From Acidobacteriota bacterium (lineage in GTDB: Bacteria > Acidobacteriota > Vicinamibacteria > Marinacidobacterales > Marinacidobacteraceae), in contig JAJEIY010000061.1 in the NCBI GenBank assembly GCA_022828085.1, forward strand, positions 1 to 64,000: 64,000 bases of DNA, given 5' to 3'. The position numbers and the translations under genes are program-made. Shown here piece by piece: positions 18,320-27,281 of this stretch. Position 1 is the stretch's first letter, and each line of letters opens with the position of its first letter. Below the pieces are notes generated by a model. The model was not told where the DNA came from and did not search any database. It saw nothing but the letters and a program-made list of their open reading frames with translations.

Positions 18320-19272
18320 GCGCTGGCCACAGGTTCCGGCAGGAACTCCTGAAGTCGTTCGACGCCGTCCGGATCGGACACTGCGAACGCGGAGGCATCC
18401 GGCAGCACCTTGCGGACCATTCCGGTCAGCACCCTGCCCTGACCGATCTCGACGAAAGCGCTGGCGCCCGCCGCCCCCATCCCCCGGAGCGTCTCCTCCC
18501 AGCGGACCGGCGAAGCCACCTGGCGGCGCAGCGCCTCCCGCGCCTGGGCGCCGGTACGGACAGGAGCCGCGTCCGCGTTCGTCCAGAGAGGCGCCGCGAG
18601 GTCGCGGAAGGGGATGGCGTCGAGTTCCGCCGAAAGGCGTGCCGCCGCCGGTTCCATCAGCCGGGTGTGGAACGGCGCGCTCACCGGGAGCGGGAGCACG
18701 CGCCGGGCGCCCCGCGCCTTCAGCTCCTCCCCGGCCGCGGACACCGCCGCGGTGTGGCCGCCGATGACCACCTGACCCCCGCCGTTGAAGTTCGCCGGTT
18801 CCACCAGGCCCTCACCGCGGCCGGTCACCTCCGAAGCGACCTCCGCCACGGTCTCCGCGGACAGCCCGAGAACCGCGGCCATCGCGCCCTCCCCTTCGGG
18901 CACCGCCTCCTGCATGAACTCGGCGCGGCGCCTGGTGAGCCGCAACGCGTCCGCGAACGAAAGGCCTCCCAGCGCGACCAGCGCCGAGTACTCGCCCAGG
19001 CTGTGCCCGGCAGCCATGTCCGGGCCCGCTCCGCGCACCGCGACCGCGCGCCAGGCCGCGTAGCTGACGGTGAGCATTGCGGGCTGGGTGTTCCGGGTGC
19101 GCCGGAGATCCTCCTCCGGTCCTTCGAAGCAGAGGGTCGAGAGCGATTCCCCGAGAACGTCGTCCGCCTCTTCGAAGACCGCTCGCGACTCCGGGAAGGC
19201 GTCGCGAAGCGCCCGGCCCATACCGGGCCGCTGCGAACCCTGGCCGGGGAAGAGGAAGGCGGTCCTGCTCAC
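18316..19272 (-). CDS. fabD: Malonyl-CoA:ACP transacylase
   Basis: FabD loads malonyl groups onto ACP. The 318-aa protein has the N-terminal FLFPGQGSQRPGMG, the nucleophile Ser in GHSLGEYSAL (about residue 92), the catalytic His in SAPFHTRLM (about 205) and the usual C-terminal EIGQGRVLTGM. The start codon is GTG overlapping the rpmF stop (GTGA). In many bacteria plsX and fabH lie between rpmF and fabD; here they are absent. Confidence 0.97.
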   Translation of the reverse strand: MSRTAFLFPGQGSQRPGMGRALRDAFPESRAVFEEADDVLGESLSTLCFEGPEEDLRRTRNTQPAMLTVSYAAWRAVAVRGAGPDMAAGHSLGEYSALVALGGLSFADALRLTRRRAEFMQEAVPEGEGAMAAVLGLSAETVAEVASEVTGRGEGLVEPANFNGGGQVVIGGHTAAVSAAGEELKARGARRVLPLPVSAPFHTRLMEPAAARLSAELDAIPFRDLAAPLWTNADAAPVRTGAQAREALRRQVASPVRWEETLRGMGAAGASAFVEIGQGRVLTGMVRKVLPDASAFAVSDPDGVERLQEFLPEPVASA

Positions 19273-19451
19273 GCGTTGTCTACGTCAATGACTTTCTTGC
19301 CCTTGTAGTGGCCGCAGTGCGGGCAGACCACGTGGGGCCGGATGTGGCGGTTGCATTCGGTGCAGATCGAGAGGCCCGGCGGCTTCAGGCTGTCGTGCGA
19401 ACGCCGGTTGTTCCGGCGGCCGCGGGAGTGCCGCCTCTTGGGTTGTGGCAT
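19269..19451 (-). CDS. rpmF: 50S ribosomal protein L32
   Basis: L32 is a small protein of the large ribosomal subunit. The 60-aa basic protein begins MPQPKRRHSRGRRNNRRSHD, a typical L32 start, and has a zinc ribbon of the C+ type (CTEC and CPHC, residues 31-46) followed by HYKGKKVI. An AGGAG lies eight bases before the ATG. It is flanked by yceD upstream and fabD downstream, the standard context. Confidence 0.97.
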   Translation of the reverse strand: MPQPKRRHSRGRRNNRRSHDSLKPPGLSICTECNRHIRPHVVCPHCGHYKGKKVIDVDNA

Positions 19452-19531
19452 TTCGATTCTCCTGTCAGTTCACTGGAGGAATGGTGTTGTCGGCCGGCCG
19501 CGCGCCGGCGCGGGTCGCTGTGCGCGCCTGA

Positions 19532-20116
19532 CTATCCCGGAGTCTGCGTGAACCCCGCCAGGTCGCGGAGCGCGCCGAGCCCGCTTCGGTCGGAACGGCC
19601 GGTATTCTCGTCACAACCGCACCGGGGGCGGCGGTTGCGGTCGGCTCCGCAGGAACTGCAGAGCCCGAGGCAATCGGAGGAACACAGCGGTTTCGCCGGC
19701 AGGGCCAGGTGAAGCTGCTCCCAGACCGTCTCGGCCAGTTCAAGGCGGTCTTCGTCGTAGAAGGACACATTCATGTCGGAGGCCTCGAGAGCGCGCTCAC
19801 CGCCTCCCAGGGCAGCCGACTCGGCGACCCGGGGCAGGTACACGAGATCAAGCGCCTCGTCCACGGGAAGCGGCACGGGACCGAGGCAGCGGACACATTC
19901 GAGCCGCAACTCCCCTCCGAGATGCGCCCGCAGCCGAAAGCCGTCACGCTCCAGGCGATCGATCCGGCCGTCCAGCCGGAGACCGCCCACGATCTCGAAC
20001 TCCGCTTCCGCGAATCCGAAGACCTCCCGCGCACCGGAAACGGCGACGCGGGCGCCGTGCGAAGGCACCGCGGCCAGGTTGACGCTCAGGGCGGAGGGAT
20101 CGTGGGGTGCGGACAA
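19532..20116 (-). CDS. yceD: YceD/DUF177 family protein
   Basis: This 194-aa protein is of the DUF177 family, which almost always precedes rpmF and has been linked to 23S rRNA/large-subunit accumulation. It has the typical CVRCLGPVPLPVDEAL block (about residue 74) and a second cysteine cluster CSSDCLGLCSSCG (about 145), expected to bind zinc. A C-terminal CGC and a Gly/Arg-rich tail follow. It is divergent from the polysaccharide deacetylase gene, with 88 bp between starts, so that gap must hold both promoters. Confidence 0.85.
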   Translation of the reverse strand: MSAPHDPSALSVNLAAVPSHGARVAVSGAREVFGFAEAEFEIVGGLRLDGRIDRLERDGFRLRAHLGGELRLECVRCLGPVPLPVDEALDLVYLPRVAESAALGGGERALEASDMNVSFYDEDRLELAETVWEQLHLALPAKPLCSSDCLGLCSSCGADRNRRPRCGCDENTGRSDRSGLGALRDLAGFTQTPG

Positions 20117-20204
20117 GGGCGCCGCATTCTACCGTCTGGGAGGGTCCCGGCCGGGGCGCGCCGGAGGGGGCACGGATGGGCCGCACCGCGTAAAATCGCC
20201 GGCC

Positions 20205-21185
20205 ATGCGTGGTTCGGCGCTGCCCTGGATCCTGTTTGCCGTACCGGTGTCGGTCGGCGCCTGCAACCCGCCGCCGGCTGTCGAGGAACCCGAGGTCCGG
20301 CCCTGGGAGTGGACGGAAGCGGAATGGCGGGCCCCGATCGAAGCGGTCCGCGCCGGGCGCCGCCTGGCGCCCTCGGAGTGGCCGGGCGGGAACCGGGTCG
20401 CCGTTGCCCTGTCGTTCGACTTCGACAACGAAACGGTGTCGCTCCGGGACAACAACACCTCGGCGTCCGTTCTCTCCCGCGGGCAGTACGGGTCGAGAGC
20501 CGGCCTGCCCCGGGTCCTGGACCTGCTTCGGAGGCGCGAGATCCCGGCCTCGTTCTTCATCCCCGCGGTCAGCGCGCTGATCTACCAGGAGGACGTGGCC
20601 GAAATCGTCGCCGACGGACACGAGATCGGCGTCCACGGCTGGATCCACGAACGCAACTCCCTCATCTCCGGCGACGTGGAACGGGAACTCATCGAACGCG
20701 CGATCGACACCCTCACCGAACTGACGGGAACGCGCCCGGTCGGGCTCCGCACGCCGTCCTGGGACTACAGCCCGAACACGCTGCAGATCGTCCGGGACCT
20801 CGGCTTCCTCTACGACTCCAGCCTGATGGCGGACGACTGGCCGTACGAGATCGTGGCGAACGGCGAGCCCACCGGCGTCGTGGAACTTCCGGTCGAATGG
20901 ATCCTGGACGACGCACCCTATTTCGGCTTCAGCCGGTACTCGGCGCTGCGTCCGCACAGCACTCCCGACGACGTGCTGTCGATCTGGAAGGCCGAATTCG
21001 ACATGGCGCACGCCGAGGGCGGCATGTTCCTGCTCACCATGCATCCCCACGTCATCGGCCACCGTTCCCGCATCGCCATGCTGGAGCGGCTGATCCAGCA
21101 CATGGACGCGGCCGGCGACGTCTGGTTCGCCACCCACGAAGAGGTGGCCCGCTACGCCCTCGAAAACGCCGGAGGCCCGGACTAG
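20205..21185 (+). CDS. Lipoprotein polysaccharide deacetylase (NodB-like, PuuE/HpPgdA type)
   Basis: This is a predicted exported metal-dependent carbohydrate esterase. The 326-aa protein from MRGSALPWILF has a short signal peptide ending VSVGAC, a lipobox-like site. The NodB homology domain (about residues 60-320) shows LSFDFDNE in place of TFDDG and the metal-binding HEIGVHGWIHER, the pattern of the H. pylori PgdA/PuuE subfamily, and then RTPSWDYSPNT. Likely targets are peptidoglycan or other N-acetyl sugars in the periplasm; the substrate is inference. The track ORF begins 144 codons too early. Confidence 0.88.
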   Translation: MRGSALPWILFAVPVSVGACNPPPAVEEPEVRPWEWTEAEWRAPIEAVRAGRRLAPSEWPGGNRVAVALSFDFDNETVSLRDNNTSASVLSRGQYGSRAGLPRVLDLLRRREIPASFFIPAVSALIYQEDVAEIVADGHEIGVHGWIHERNSLISGDVERELIERAIDTLTELTGTRPVGLRTPSWDYSPNTLQIVRDLGFLYDSSLMADDWPYEIVANGEPTGVVELPVEWILDDAPYFGFSRYSALRPHSTPDDVLSIWKAEFDMAHAEGGMFLLTMHPHVIGHRSRIAMLERLIQHMDAAGDVWFATHEEVARYALENAGGPD

Positions 21186-21256
21186 CCGGGCCTGGCTACG
21201 GGGGATGGGGTAGCTCCATTTCGCTTGTACAGCCCGGGATGGGCGGAGGAAACATC

Positions 21257-22624
21257 ATGAAGACGCGATTTGCGCGTGCGGCATCCGTCGCGATCCTTGC
21301 CTGCGGACTCGCGGCGCCGGCGGCCATGGCGGCCAGCGAGTCGCCGCCAACCGCCGCAGCGACCACCGTGGAACTGGAAGCCGAGATCCGCGGTGAACTG
21401 GATGCGTTGCGGGAACGGATCGAGGACCTCGAGGTCCTGCTGGCGACCCTGGTGGCCTCCCGCGGCGCCGAAGTTCCGCCGGCGGACGCGGAGCCCGGCC
21501 TGGCCCTCGCGGCCGCCGACGCCGGCGCCTCTCGAGGTTCCGGCGTGCCCGTCCCGGTGACACAGGACGCCGGCGCGGCAATGCCCGAGGGCGTCGCCAG
21601 TACCGGCGGGCAGCCGCTTTCCATCACCGGCCTGGTGGATACCTACTTCACCCACAACGCGAACGACCCCGCCGACGGGAACAACACGCTCTACTACACG
21701 AACCCCAACGCCCGCGGATTCGGTCTGAACCAGTTGAAACTGGAGATCGAGACCACCGGCGACGGCCCCTTCGGTTTCCGTTCCGACATCTGGTTCGGCT
21801 CCGGGGCGCGCCTCTTCCGCGACGGACTCGAACCCGGGCCACTGGCGGACCTCTTGTACGTCCAACAGGCCTATGGCTACTACCGGTTCGGGAACGGCGC
21901 CCAGTTCGACATGGGCGCCTTCGGGACCATCGCCGGACTCGAGGTGGCCGAATCGCATCTGAACTGGAACTACACCCGCGGGATCCTGTGGGCCTGGAAC
22001 GAGCCCTTCTCGCACGTCGGGGCGCGGCTGGGCGTGCCGCTCAGCGACACCTTCACCGGGACCCTGATGCTCGTGAACGGCTTCGACAACGCCTGGGACC
22101 AGAACACCGGGAAGTCCTACGGCGTCCAGGGTTCGCTCGCTCCGAGCGACCAGTTCAACACCACGCTGACCTGGATCAACGGACCCGAAAACGCCGGAAC
22201 GAACGACGGCTGGCTCCGGGACCTGAGCTGGAACGCCTACGTCGGACTCACCGACCGGGTGGAGGCCATGGTGAACATGGACTACATCTCCGCGACCGAC
22301 GAGATGGGCACCAGCGCGACGTCGTGGGGACTCGGGGGGTACCTCCGCTTCCACGTGAACGACCGGGTGCGGATCGCCGAGCGCTACGAGTTCATGAACG
22401 ACCGCGAGGCGCGTTCCACCGGACTGGAGCAGATGCTCATGGAGAACACGGTGACACTCGAATTCCAGCCGGTGGTGGACGACCCCCGCTTCCTGGCCCG
22501 GCTCGAGTACCGGCGCGACTGGTCGGATGCCGACTTCTTCAGTTGTTCCGGCTGCGGCGAGGGACTCTCGAAGAGCCAGAACACCTTCACCATCGGGATG
22601 TCCTGGGCCTTCGGGCCGAAGTAG
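21257..22624 (+). CDS. Outer-membrane beta-barrel porin (OmpL-like, bbp2 type)
   Basis: This 455-aa secreted protein starts at MKTRFARAASVAILACG, preceded by GGAGGAAACATC, an ideal ribosome site. A signal peptide ends at AMA. A short coiled coil (ELEAEIRGELDALRERIEDL, about residues 33-60) and a Pro/Ala linker precede a beta-barrel from about residue 115 (SITGLVDTYFTHNAND). The barrel has alternating aromatic strands and blocks such as NQLKLEIETTG and GNGAQFDMGAFG, typical of putative beta-barrel porin-2 proteins. A CSGCG near the C-terminus could form a loop disulfide. The 971-aa track ORF is read-through upstream and is rejected. Confidence 0.88.
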   Translation: MKTRFARAASVAILACGLAAPAAMAASESPPTAAATTVELEAEIRGELDALRERIEDLEVLLATLVASRGAEVPPADAEPGLALAAADAGASRGSGVPVPVTQDAGAAMPEGVASTGGQPLSITGLVDTYFTHNANDPADGNNTLYYTNPNARGFGLNQLKLEIETTGDGPFGFRSDIWFGSGARLFRDGLEPGPLADLLYVQQAYGYYRFGNGAQFDMGAFGTIAGLEVAESHLNWNYTRGILWAWNEPFSHVGARLGVPLSDTFTGTLMLVNGFDNAWDQNTGKSYGVQGSLAPSDQFNTTLTWINGPENAGTNDGWLRDLSWNAYVGLTDRVEAMVNMDYISATDEMGTSATSWGLGGYLRFHVNDRVRIAERYEFMNDREARSTGLEQMLMENTVTLEFQPVVDDPRFLARLEYRRDWSDADFFSCSGCGEGLSKSQNTFTIGMSWAFGPK

Positions 22625-22636
22625 ACGGGGTTCGCA

Positions 22637-23359
22637 CTACCCGGCGGCGGTCTGACTGTCCGGGGCGGTGGCGGCGATGAAAGCCGCCACCGCTTCGGCC
22701 GTTTCCCGGCTCACGTCGGCCGCGGTGCGCTGCGTGGCCGCAAGGATCGCCTTCGGCACCCGGAATCCGTGGTCGCCCCCCGCGATCCAGCACACCTCGG
22801 CGCGCGCGGCAGCCACCGCCGGGTTCAGCAATTCGGGCGGCGCGAACGGATCCCGGTCCCCGCTCACGAAGAGCATCGGAAGGCCGATGCGGCCCAGATG
22901 CTCCACCCTTTCCAGTGGCACCGCGGGTTTTCCGGGGGGCCTCAGGGGATAGGCAAGGAGGACGGCCCCCGCCACCAGGTTCCGGGCTTCCGCCTCCCTG
23001 TCCGCGAGCAGGAGGGACGCCATCCTTCCGCCGAACGAGCGGCCGCCGAGAAAGAGGGGCCCCGCGAACTCCCGCGCCGCCCAGTCCACGACCGAGGCCA
23101 CGCAGGCGGTCGCGCGCCCCGCGCGGTCGGGGCGTCTCCGTCCGGCTTCCGCCGCGGGCAGGTTGAAGCGGAGCGTCCGGATGTTCCGCTCCGCCAGGGA
23201 CTCGGCCAGCGCGACGAGCCCCGGCGTGTCGCGATTTCCGCCGGCGCCGTGGGTGAGCGCGAGGAGTGGGCTGGCGCCGGCCGCGGCCCGCGGCTCGTGA
23301 AGAGCCGCGCTGACCGTCCCCGAGGCGCCGTCCGGCGGGTGAAGGATCAACGGAGACAA
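22637..23359 (-). CDS. Alpha/beta hydrolase (KANL3/Tex30-like dienelactone-hydrolase fold)
   Basis: This serine alpha/beta hydrolase is of about 240 aa. It has the oxyanion segment LTHGAGGN, the nucleophile GGRSFGGRM, the acid in VSGDRDPF and the catalytic His in GGDHGF, an order typical of the KANL3/Tex30-like group; the substrate is unknown. The 5' end is uncertain. The track start (TTG at 23449) overlaps the upstream arginase gene by 77 bases, so I place the start at the TTG at 23359, just after the arginase stop, with a CTG slightly upstream as another option. It probably belongs to the same transcript as the arginase pair. Confidence 0.75.
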   Translation of the reverse strand: MSPLILHPPDGASGTVSAALHEPRAAAGASPLLALTHGAGGNRDTPGLVALAESLAERNIRTLRFNLPAAEAGRRRPDRAGRATACVASVVDWAAREFAGPLFLGGRSFGGRMASLLLADREAEARNLVAGAVLLAYPLRPPGKPAVPLERVEHLGRIGLPMLFVSGDRDPFAPPELLNPAVAAARAEVCWIAGGDHGFRVPKAILAATQRTAADVSRETAEAVAAFIAATAPDSQTAAG

Positions 23360-23372
23360 GGGAAAAGCCAGC

Positions 23373-24335
23373 CTATCGATTCGGCAGAATCCGTTTGCCG
23401 AAGGCCGAGGCAACCAGCTCGGCGGCCGTTTCGGCGGTCCGGTTTCCAACGTCGCGCCGCGGGTTCACTTCGCCGATGTCCATCGAGCGCAGGCCGCCGC
23501 TCTCCGCGACGCGCTCCATCAGGAGGCGGGCCTCACGGAAGGTCAGCCCCCCGGGCTCGGGCACGCTGACGCCCGGAGCCACCGCCGGGTCGAGCGCGTC
23601 CATGTCCACGCTGAGGTGCAGCCCATCGGTCCCGTCCAGGGCCAGCCGCACGGCGTCTTCGACGACGGCCGCCATGCCCCGCCGATCCACCTCCTCCATG
23701 GTGCAGGTGCGGACGCCGATGTCGGCGACCACTTCGTCCTCTCCTTCGTCCACGCTCCGGACCCCGATGAGGACCGTGTTCTCCGGACGGACGCGGCAAG
23801 CCCCGGGGACGAAGCCCCCGACACCGGTGTAGGCGCGCCGTCCCCGCCCGAAGAGCGCCGCGAGCGGCATTCCGCTCAGGTTTCCGGTCACCGTCGTCTC
23901 CGGCGTGTTCGCATCGGGGTGGGCGTCCACCCAGATCAGCCCGAGCGAGGCGGTCCGCCCTCCGTCACCTCTTCCGGGATCGCCGGCACCGGTCATTCCC
24001 GACAGCGCGCCCAGTCCCACCGAGTGGTTGCCGCCCAACACCAGAGGGATCCTTCCCTCTTCCCGTGCCTGCCGCACGACCGCCGCCAGGTCCTCGAGAA
24101 CCGGGACCAGTTCGGCGAGATAGCGGGCCCGGGTATCCCCGGGTCCCGCGGTGTCCGCCGGGGTCGGCGATTCGATGTCGCCCGCGTCTTCCACCCGGTA
24201 TCCCAACCGTTCAAGGCGGACGGCAATGCCGGCCCGGCGAAGCGCCGCCGGACCGGACTCCACACCCGCGGGGCCATCGGCCAGCGCCACGGGGGCTCCG
24301 ATGAGACGGACCGTGCTGCTCCCGGACACCCCCAT
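23373..24335 (-). CDS. Arginase-family ureohydrolase, catalytic-His variant
   Basis: This 320-aa binuclear-manganese ureohydrolase paralog lies 12 bp downstream of a second arginase gene. Metal ligands are retained: His104 in GGNHS (usually GGDHS), Asp137/His139/Asp141 in DAHPDANT, Asp244 and Asp246 in DMDALDP. At the position of the arginase proton-shuttle His (HGMP in the neighbour) it has Ser154 in NLSGMP. The fold is surely arginase-like, but activity on arginine may be reduced or altered. It could be a regulatory partner, a different guanidino hydrolase or a decaying copy. It is cytoplasmic. Confidence 0.85.
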   Translation of the reverse strand: MGVSGSSTVRLIGAPVALADGPAGVESGPAALRRAGIAVRLERLGYRVEDAGDIESPTPADTAGPGDTRARYLAELVPVLEDLAAVVRQAREEGRIPLVLGGNHSVGLGALSGMTGAGDPGRGDGGRTASLGLIWVDAHPDANTPETTVTGNLSGMPLAALFGRGRRAYTGVGGFVPGACRVRPENTVLIGVRSVDEGEDEVVADIGVRTCTMEEVDRRGMAAVVEDAVRLALDGTDGLHLSVDMDALDPAVAPGVSVPEPGGLTFREARLLMERVAESGGLRSMDIGEVNPRRDVGNRTAETAAELVASAFGKRILPNR

Positions 24336-24347
24336 GATCTCAAGTGT

Positions 24348-25307
24348 TCAGGATCGGGCTGCCCTCGGGAGCGTTCGCTTGCCGAGCGCCGACGCCACCA
24401 GCTCGACCGCGAGTTCGGCGGTCTGGTTGCGGACGTCGCGGATCGGATTGACCTCCGCCACCTCGAGCGAACGGAGTCCGCCGCTCTCCGCCACCGCCTC
24501 CATCAGCGCGTGCGCCTCGCGGTAGCTGAGTCCGCCCCGGACGGGAGTCCCGACCCCGGGGGCGATCTCCGGATCGAGGCCGTCCATGTCGAGACTGAGA
24601 TGGAAGCCGTCGGTCCCGTCGAGTACGCGGGCGACCGCCTCGTCCACGACAGTCGCGAAGCCCCGGCGATCCACCTCTTCCATCGTATACACCCGCACCC
24701 CCAGATCCTCCACCAGCCCGGCTTCGGCCGGGTCGACGCTGCGGACCCCGATCAGGGCGGCGTTTTGGGGTTCCAGCCGCCTGGCCCCGGCCGCGAAACC
24801 TCCCACCCGGGTGAGCGCCTCGGGACCCCGGCCGAACAGGGCGGCCACCGGCATCCCGTGCAGGTTGCCGGTGGGGGTGGTCTCCGGGGTATTCGCATCG
24901 GTGTGGGCATCCACCCACAGGAGCCCGAGACGTTGCTCGAGTGGGTAGCCGCCTCCGCGATGCGCGCATCCGGTCATGCCGGAAACGGTGCCGAGCGCGA
25001 TGGAGTGATCGCCGCCGAGCACCACGGGGAGCCGGCCCGCCTCCCGATGACGGCGCACCTCGCGCGCCAGGTGCTCGAGGACGCGGACGACCTCCTCGAG
25101 ATAGCGGGCGTGCGGCTCGCCCGGTCCGGAGAGCGTCTCGGCGAGGGGCGCCTCGATGTTCCCGGCGTCTTCCACGAGATATCCGAGCCGCCCCAACCTC
25201 GCTCCAATCCCCGCGCGCCGGATGGCCGAGGGTCCCATGTCCACCCCCCGGCATCCGGCTCCCAAGTCCAGCGGCACACCTATCAGACTGATCGTTTTCT
25301 TCTCCAT
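24348..25307 (-). CDS. rocF: Arginase
   Basis: This enzyme hydrolyses L-arginine to ornithine and urea. The 319-aa protein has every family motif: GGDHSIALGT (His101), DAHTDANTPETTPTGNLHGMP (Asp133, His135, Asp137 and the catalytic His150), DMDGLDPEIAPGVGTP and EVNP near the C-terminus. This motif set separates arginase from agmatinase. It starts MEKKTISLIGVPLDLGAG, typical of bacterial arginases. It is the first gene of a minus-strand unit with the arginase variant and the alpha/beta hydrolase, divergent from ubiD by 90 bp. Confidence 0.92.
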   Translation of the reverse strand: MEKKTISLIGVPLDLGAGCRGVDMGPSAIRRAGIGARLGRLGYLVEDAGNIEAPLAETLSGPGEPHARYLEEVVRVLEHLAREVRRHREAGRLPVVLGGDHSIALGTVSGMTGCAHRGGGYPLEQRLGLLWVDAHTDANTPETTPTGNLHGMPVAALFGRGPEALTRVGGFAAGARRLEPQNAALIGVRSVDPAEAGLVEDLGVRVYTMEEVDRRGFATVVDEAVARVLDGTDGFHLSLDMDGLDPEIAPGVGTPVRGGLSYREAHALMEAVAESGGLRSLEVAEVNPIRDVRNQTAELAVELVASALGKRTLPRAARS

Positions 25308-25397
25308 GGCCGCATCCTACTTCGGAGACACGGCGCCTACGGCGGGCGCCACTCACCGCGCGGCTCGTGCTTTCTCCCGGTACGCTCCCCACTGCCC

Positions 25398-27281
25398 GTG
25401 CCCTACCGGTCCCTCGCCGACGCCGTCCGCGACCTCGAACGGAACCGGATGCTGGTCCGGGTGCCCGACGAAGTGGACGGTCACCTCGAAGTCGCCGAGA
25501 TCCAGCGCCGCGCCTACGCCGCCGGCGCGCCCGCCATCCTCTACGAGAACGTGAAGGGGTCGGCGTTTCCCTGCGTATCGAACCTCTTCGGAACCATGGA
25601 GCGGGCGCGTTTCCTGCTCCGGCACGGGCTCGACGGGGCCAAGGCCGCGGTCCGCTACCGGGCGGAACCGGGCAGGGTCTTCTCGGACCTCCGGGACCGC
25701 CCTTCCGCTCCGCTGAGCGCCGCGACGGCGGCAATCCACTCCCTGCCCCGCCGGGTGGGCACGGCTCCGAGCCAGGCGCATCCCGTCACCCTCTCCGATG
25801 TACCCCGCATCACCTCGTGGCCGGACGACGGGGGGCCGTTCATCACCCTACCCCAGGTCTTCACCGAGGACCCCGATGTCCCACCGGGCAAGGGGCCGCT
25901 CGGCGCCCCCCTCTCTTCCAACGTCGGGATGTACCGCATCCAGTTGGCCGGAGGCGACTACGGCGGTGGGGAGGCTGGCATGCACTACCAGATCCACCGC
26001 GGGATCGGGGTTCACCACACCGCCGCCGAGCGCCACGGCGAACCGCTGCGGGTGAGCATCTTCGTCGGCGGACCCCCGGCCCACACGCTGGCCGCGGTGA
26101 TGCCACTGCCCGAGGGCCTCAGCGAGCTGCTCTTCGCCGGGATGCTGGCGGGGCGGCGCTTCGCCTGGAAGCGGCGCGACGACGGCTTCGTGGTTTCCGG
26201 CGACGCCGACTTCACGATCACCGGGTGGGTGGACCCGGGCCGCACCCTGCCGGAGGGACCCTTCGGGGACCACCTCGGCTACTACAGCCTCACCCATCCA
26301 TTCCCCGTCCTGCGGGTGACTTCGGTGACCCACCGGACCGGGGCGATCTGGCCGCTCACCGTGGTGGGCCGTCCCCCGCAGGAAGACACCACGTTCGGCC
26401 AGCTCATCCACGAGATCACCGAACCGATGGTGCCCACCACGCTGCCGGGGGTGCACTCGGTGCACGCGGTGGACGCCGCCGGGGTGCACCCACTCCTGCT
26501 GGCCGTGGGCAGCGAGCGTTACTCCCCGTTCACCGGCCGGCGGCCCCAGGAACTGTGGACCATCGCCAACGCCATCCTGGGGTTCGGCCAGTGCTCGCTG
26601 GCGAAGTACCTCTTCATCGCCGCCCGCGAGGACGCTCCCGAATTGGCCGCCCACGACATCCCCGGGATGCTGGACCACGTCCTCCGGCGGGTGGACCTCG
26701 CTTCCGACCTCCACTTCCAGACCCGCACCACCATCGACACCCTCGACTACTCGGGAAGCGGCCTGAACGCGGGGTCGAAGCTGGTGATCGCCGCAGCGGG
26801 ACCGGAGCGGCGGCAACTCGCCCACGCTGTCCCCGACGGAGTCGGCAGCGCGCTTCCGCACGGCTTTTCCGGCCTCCGCGCCGTCCTCCCGGGCGTCTTC
26901 GTGTTGGGAGGCCCCCAATTCGCCTCTTACGAGCGGGCGGAGGCCGACCTCACGCCGCTCTGGCGTGCCCTCGATGCGGCGGAGCGCGCCGGCGCCGACC
27001 TCCGCGGGATGCCGCTGGTCGTTCTCTGCGACGACCCGGACTTCGCCGCCGAGAGCCTCCGGAACCTCCTCTGGGTGGCCTTCACCCGGTCGAACCCGTC
27101 ACACGACGTCCACGGCCGGCGCGCCGTGATCCGCCACAAGCACTGGAGCTGCGCGGAGCCGGTGCTCATCGATGCCCGACTCAAACCCCACCACGCCCCC
27201 CCGCTGATCGAAGACCCGGCGGTCACCCGCCGCGTGGACGCCCTCGCGGCCCCCGGCGGACCGCTGCACGGAGTGATCTGA
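25398..27281 (+). CDS. UbiD-family prenylated-FMN decarboxylase
   Basis: This is a reversible non-oxidative decarboxylase that needs prenylated FMN made by a UbiX partner. The 627-aa protein starts at GTG (PYRSLADAVRDLE). Signature blocks are YRIQLAGGDYGGGEAGMHYQ, the catalytic EGPFGDHLGYYS, LTVVGRPPQEDTTFGQL and CSLAKYLFI. At 627 aa it is longer than E. coli UbiD (497) and resembles the long form of the family. No ubiX lies in the window, so its substrate (menaquinone/ubiquinone precursor or an aromatic acid) is open. Its 3' end overlaps the convergent AbrB gene by 59 bp. The track ORF start at 23616 is antisense read-through. Confidence 0.9.
   Translation: MPYRSLADAVRDLERNRMLVRVPDEVDGHLEVAEIQRRAYAAGAPAILYENVKGSAFPCVSNLFGTMERARFLLRHGLDGAKAAVRYRAEPGRVFSDLRDRPSAPLSAATAAIHSLPRRVGTAPSQAHPVTLSDVPRITSWPDDGGPFITLPQVFTEDPDVPPGKGPLGAPLSSNVGMYRIQLAGGDYGGGEAGMHYQIHRGIGVHHTAAERHGEPLRVSIFVGGPPAHTLAAVMPLPEGLSELLFAGMLAGRRFAWKRRDDGFVVSGDADFTITGWVDPGRTLPEGPFGDHLGYYSLTHPFPVLRVTSVTHRTGAIWPLTVVGRPPQEDTTFGQLIHEITEPMVPTTLPGVHSVHAVDAAGVHPLLLAVGSERYSPFTGRRPQELWTIANAILGFGQCSLAKYLFIAAREDAPELAAHDIPGMLDHVLRRVDLASDLHFQTRTTIDTLDYSGSGLNAGSKLVIAAAGPERRQLAHAVPDGVGSALPHGFSGLRAVLPGVFVLGGPQFASYERAEADLTPLWRALDAAERAGADLRGMPLVVLCDDPDFAAESLRNLLWVAFTRSNPSHDVHGRRAVIRHKHWSCAEPVLIDARLKPHHAPPLIEDPAVTRRVDALAAPGGPLHGVI

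Noticed and set aside
19709-22624. 971-aa ORF
   Set aside because: Only its last 455 codons (from the ATG with a perfect ribosome site at 21257) are real; upstream it is the shadow frame of yceD and the deacetylase.
23616-27281. 1221-aa ORF
   Set aside because: The first 594 codons are antisense to the arginase genes; the real UbiD starts at the GTG at 25398.
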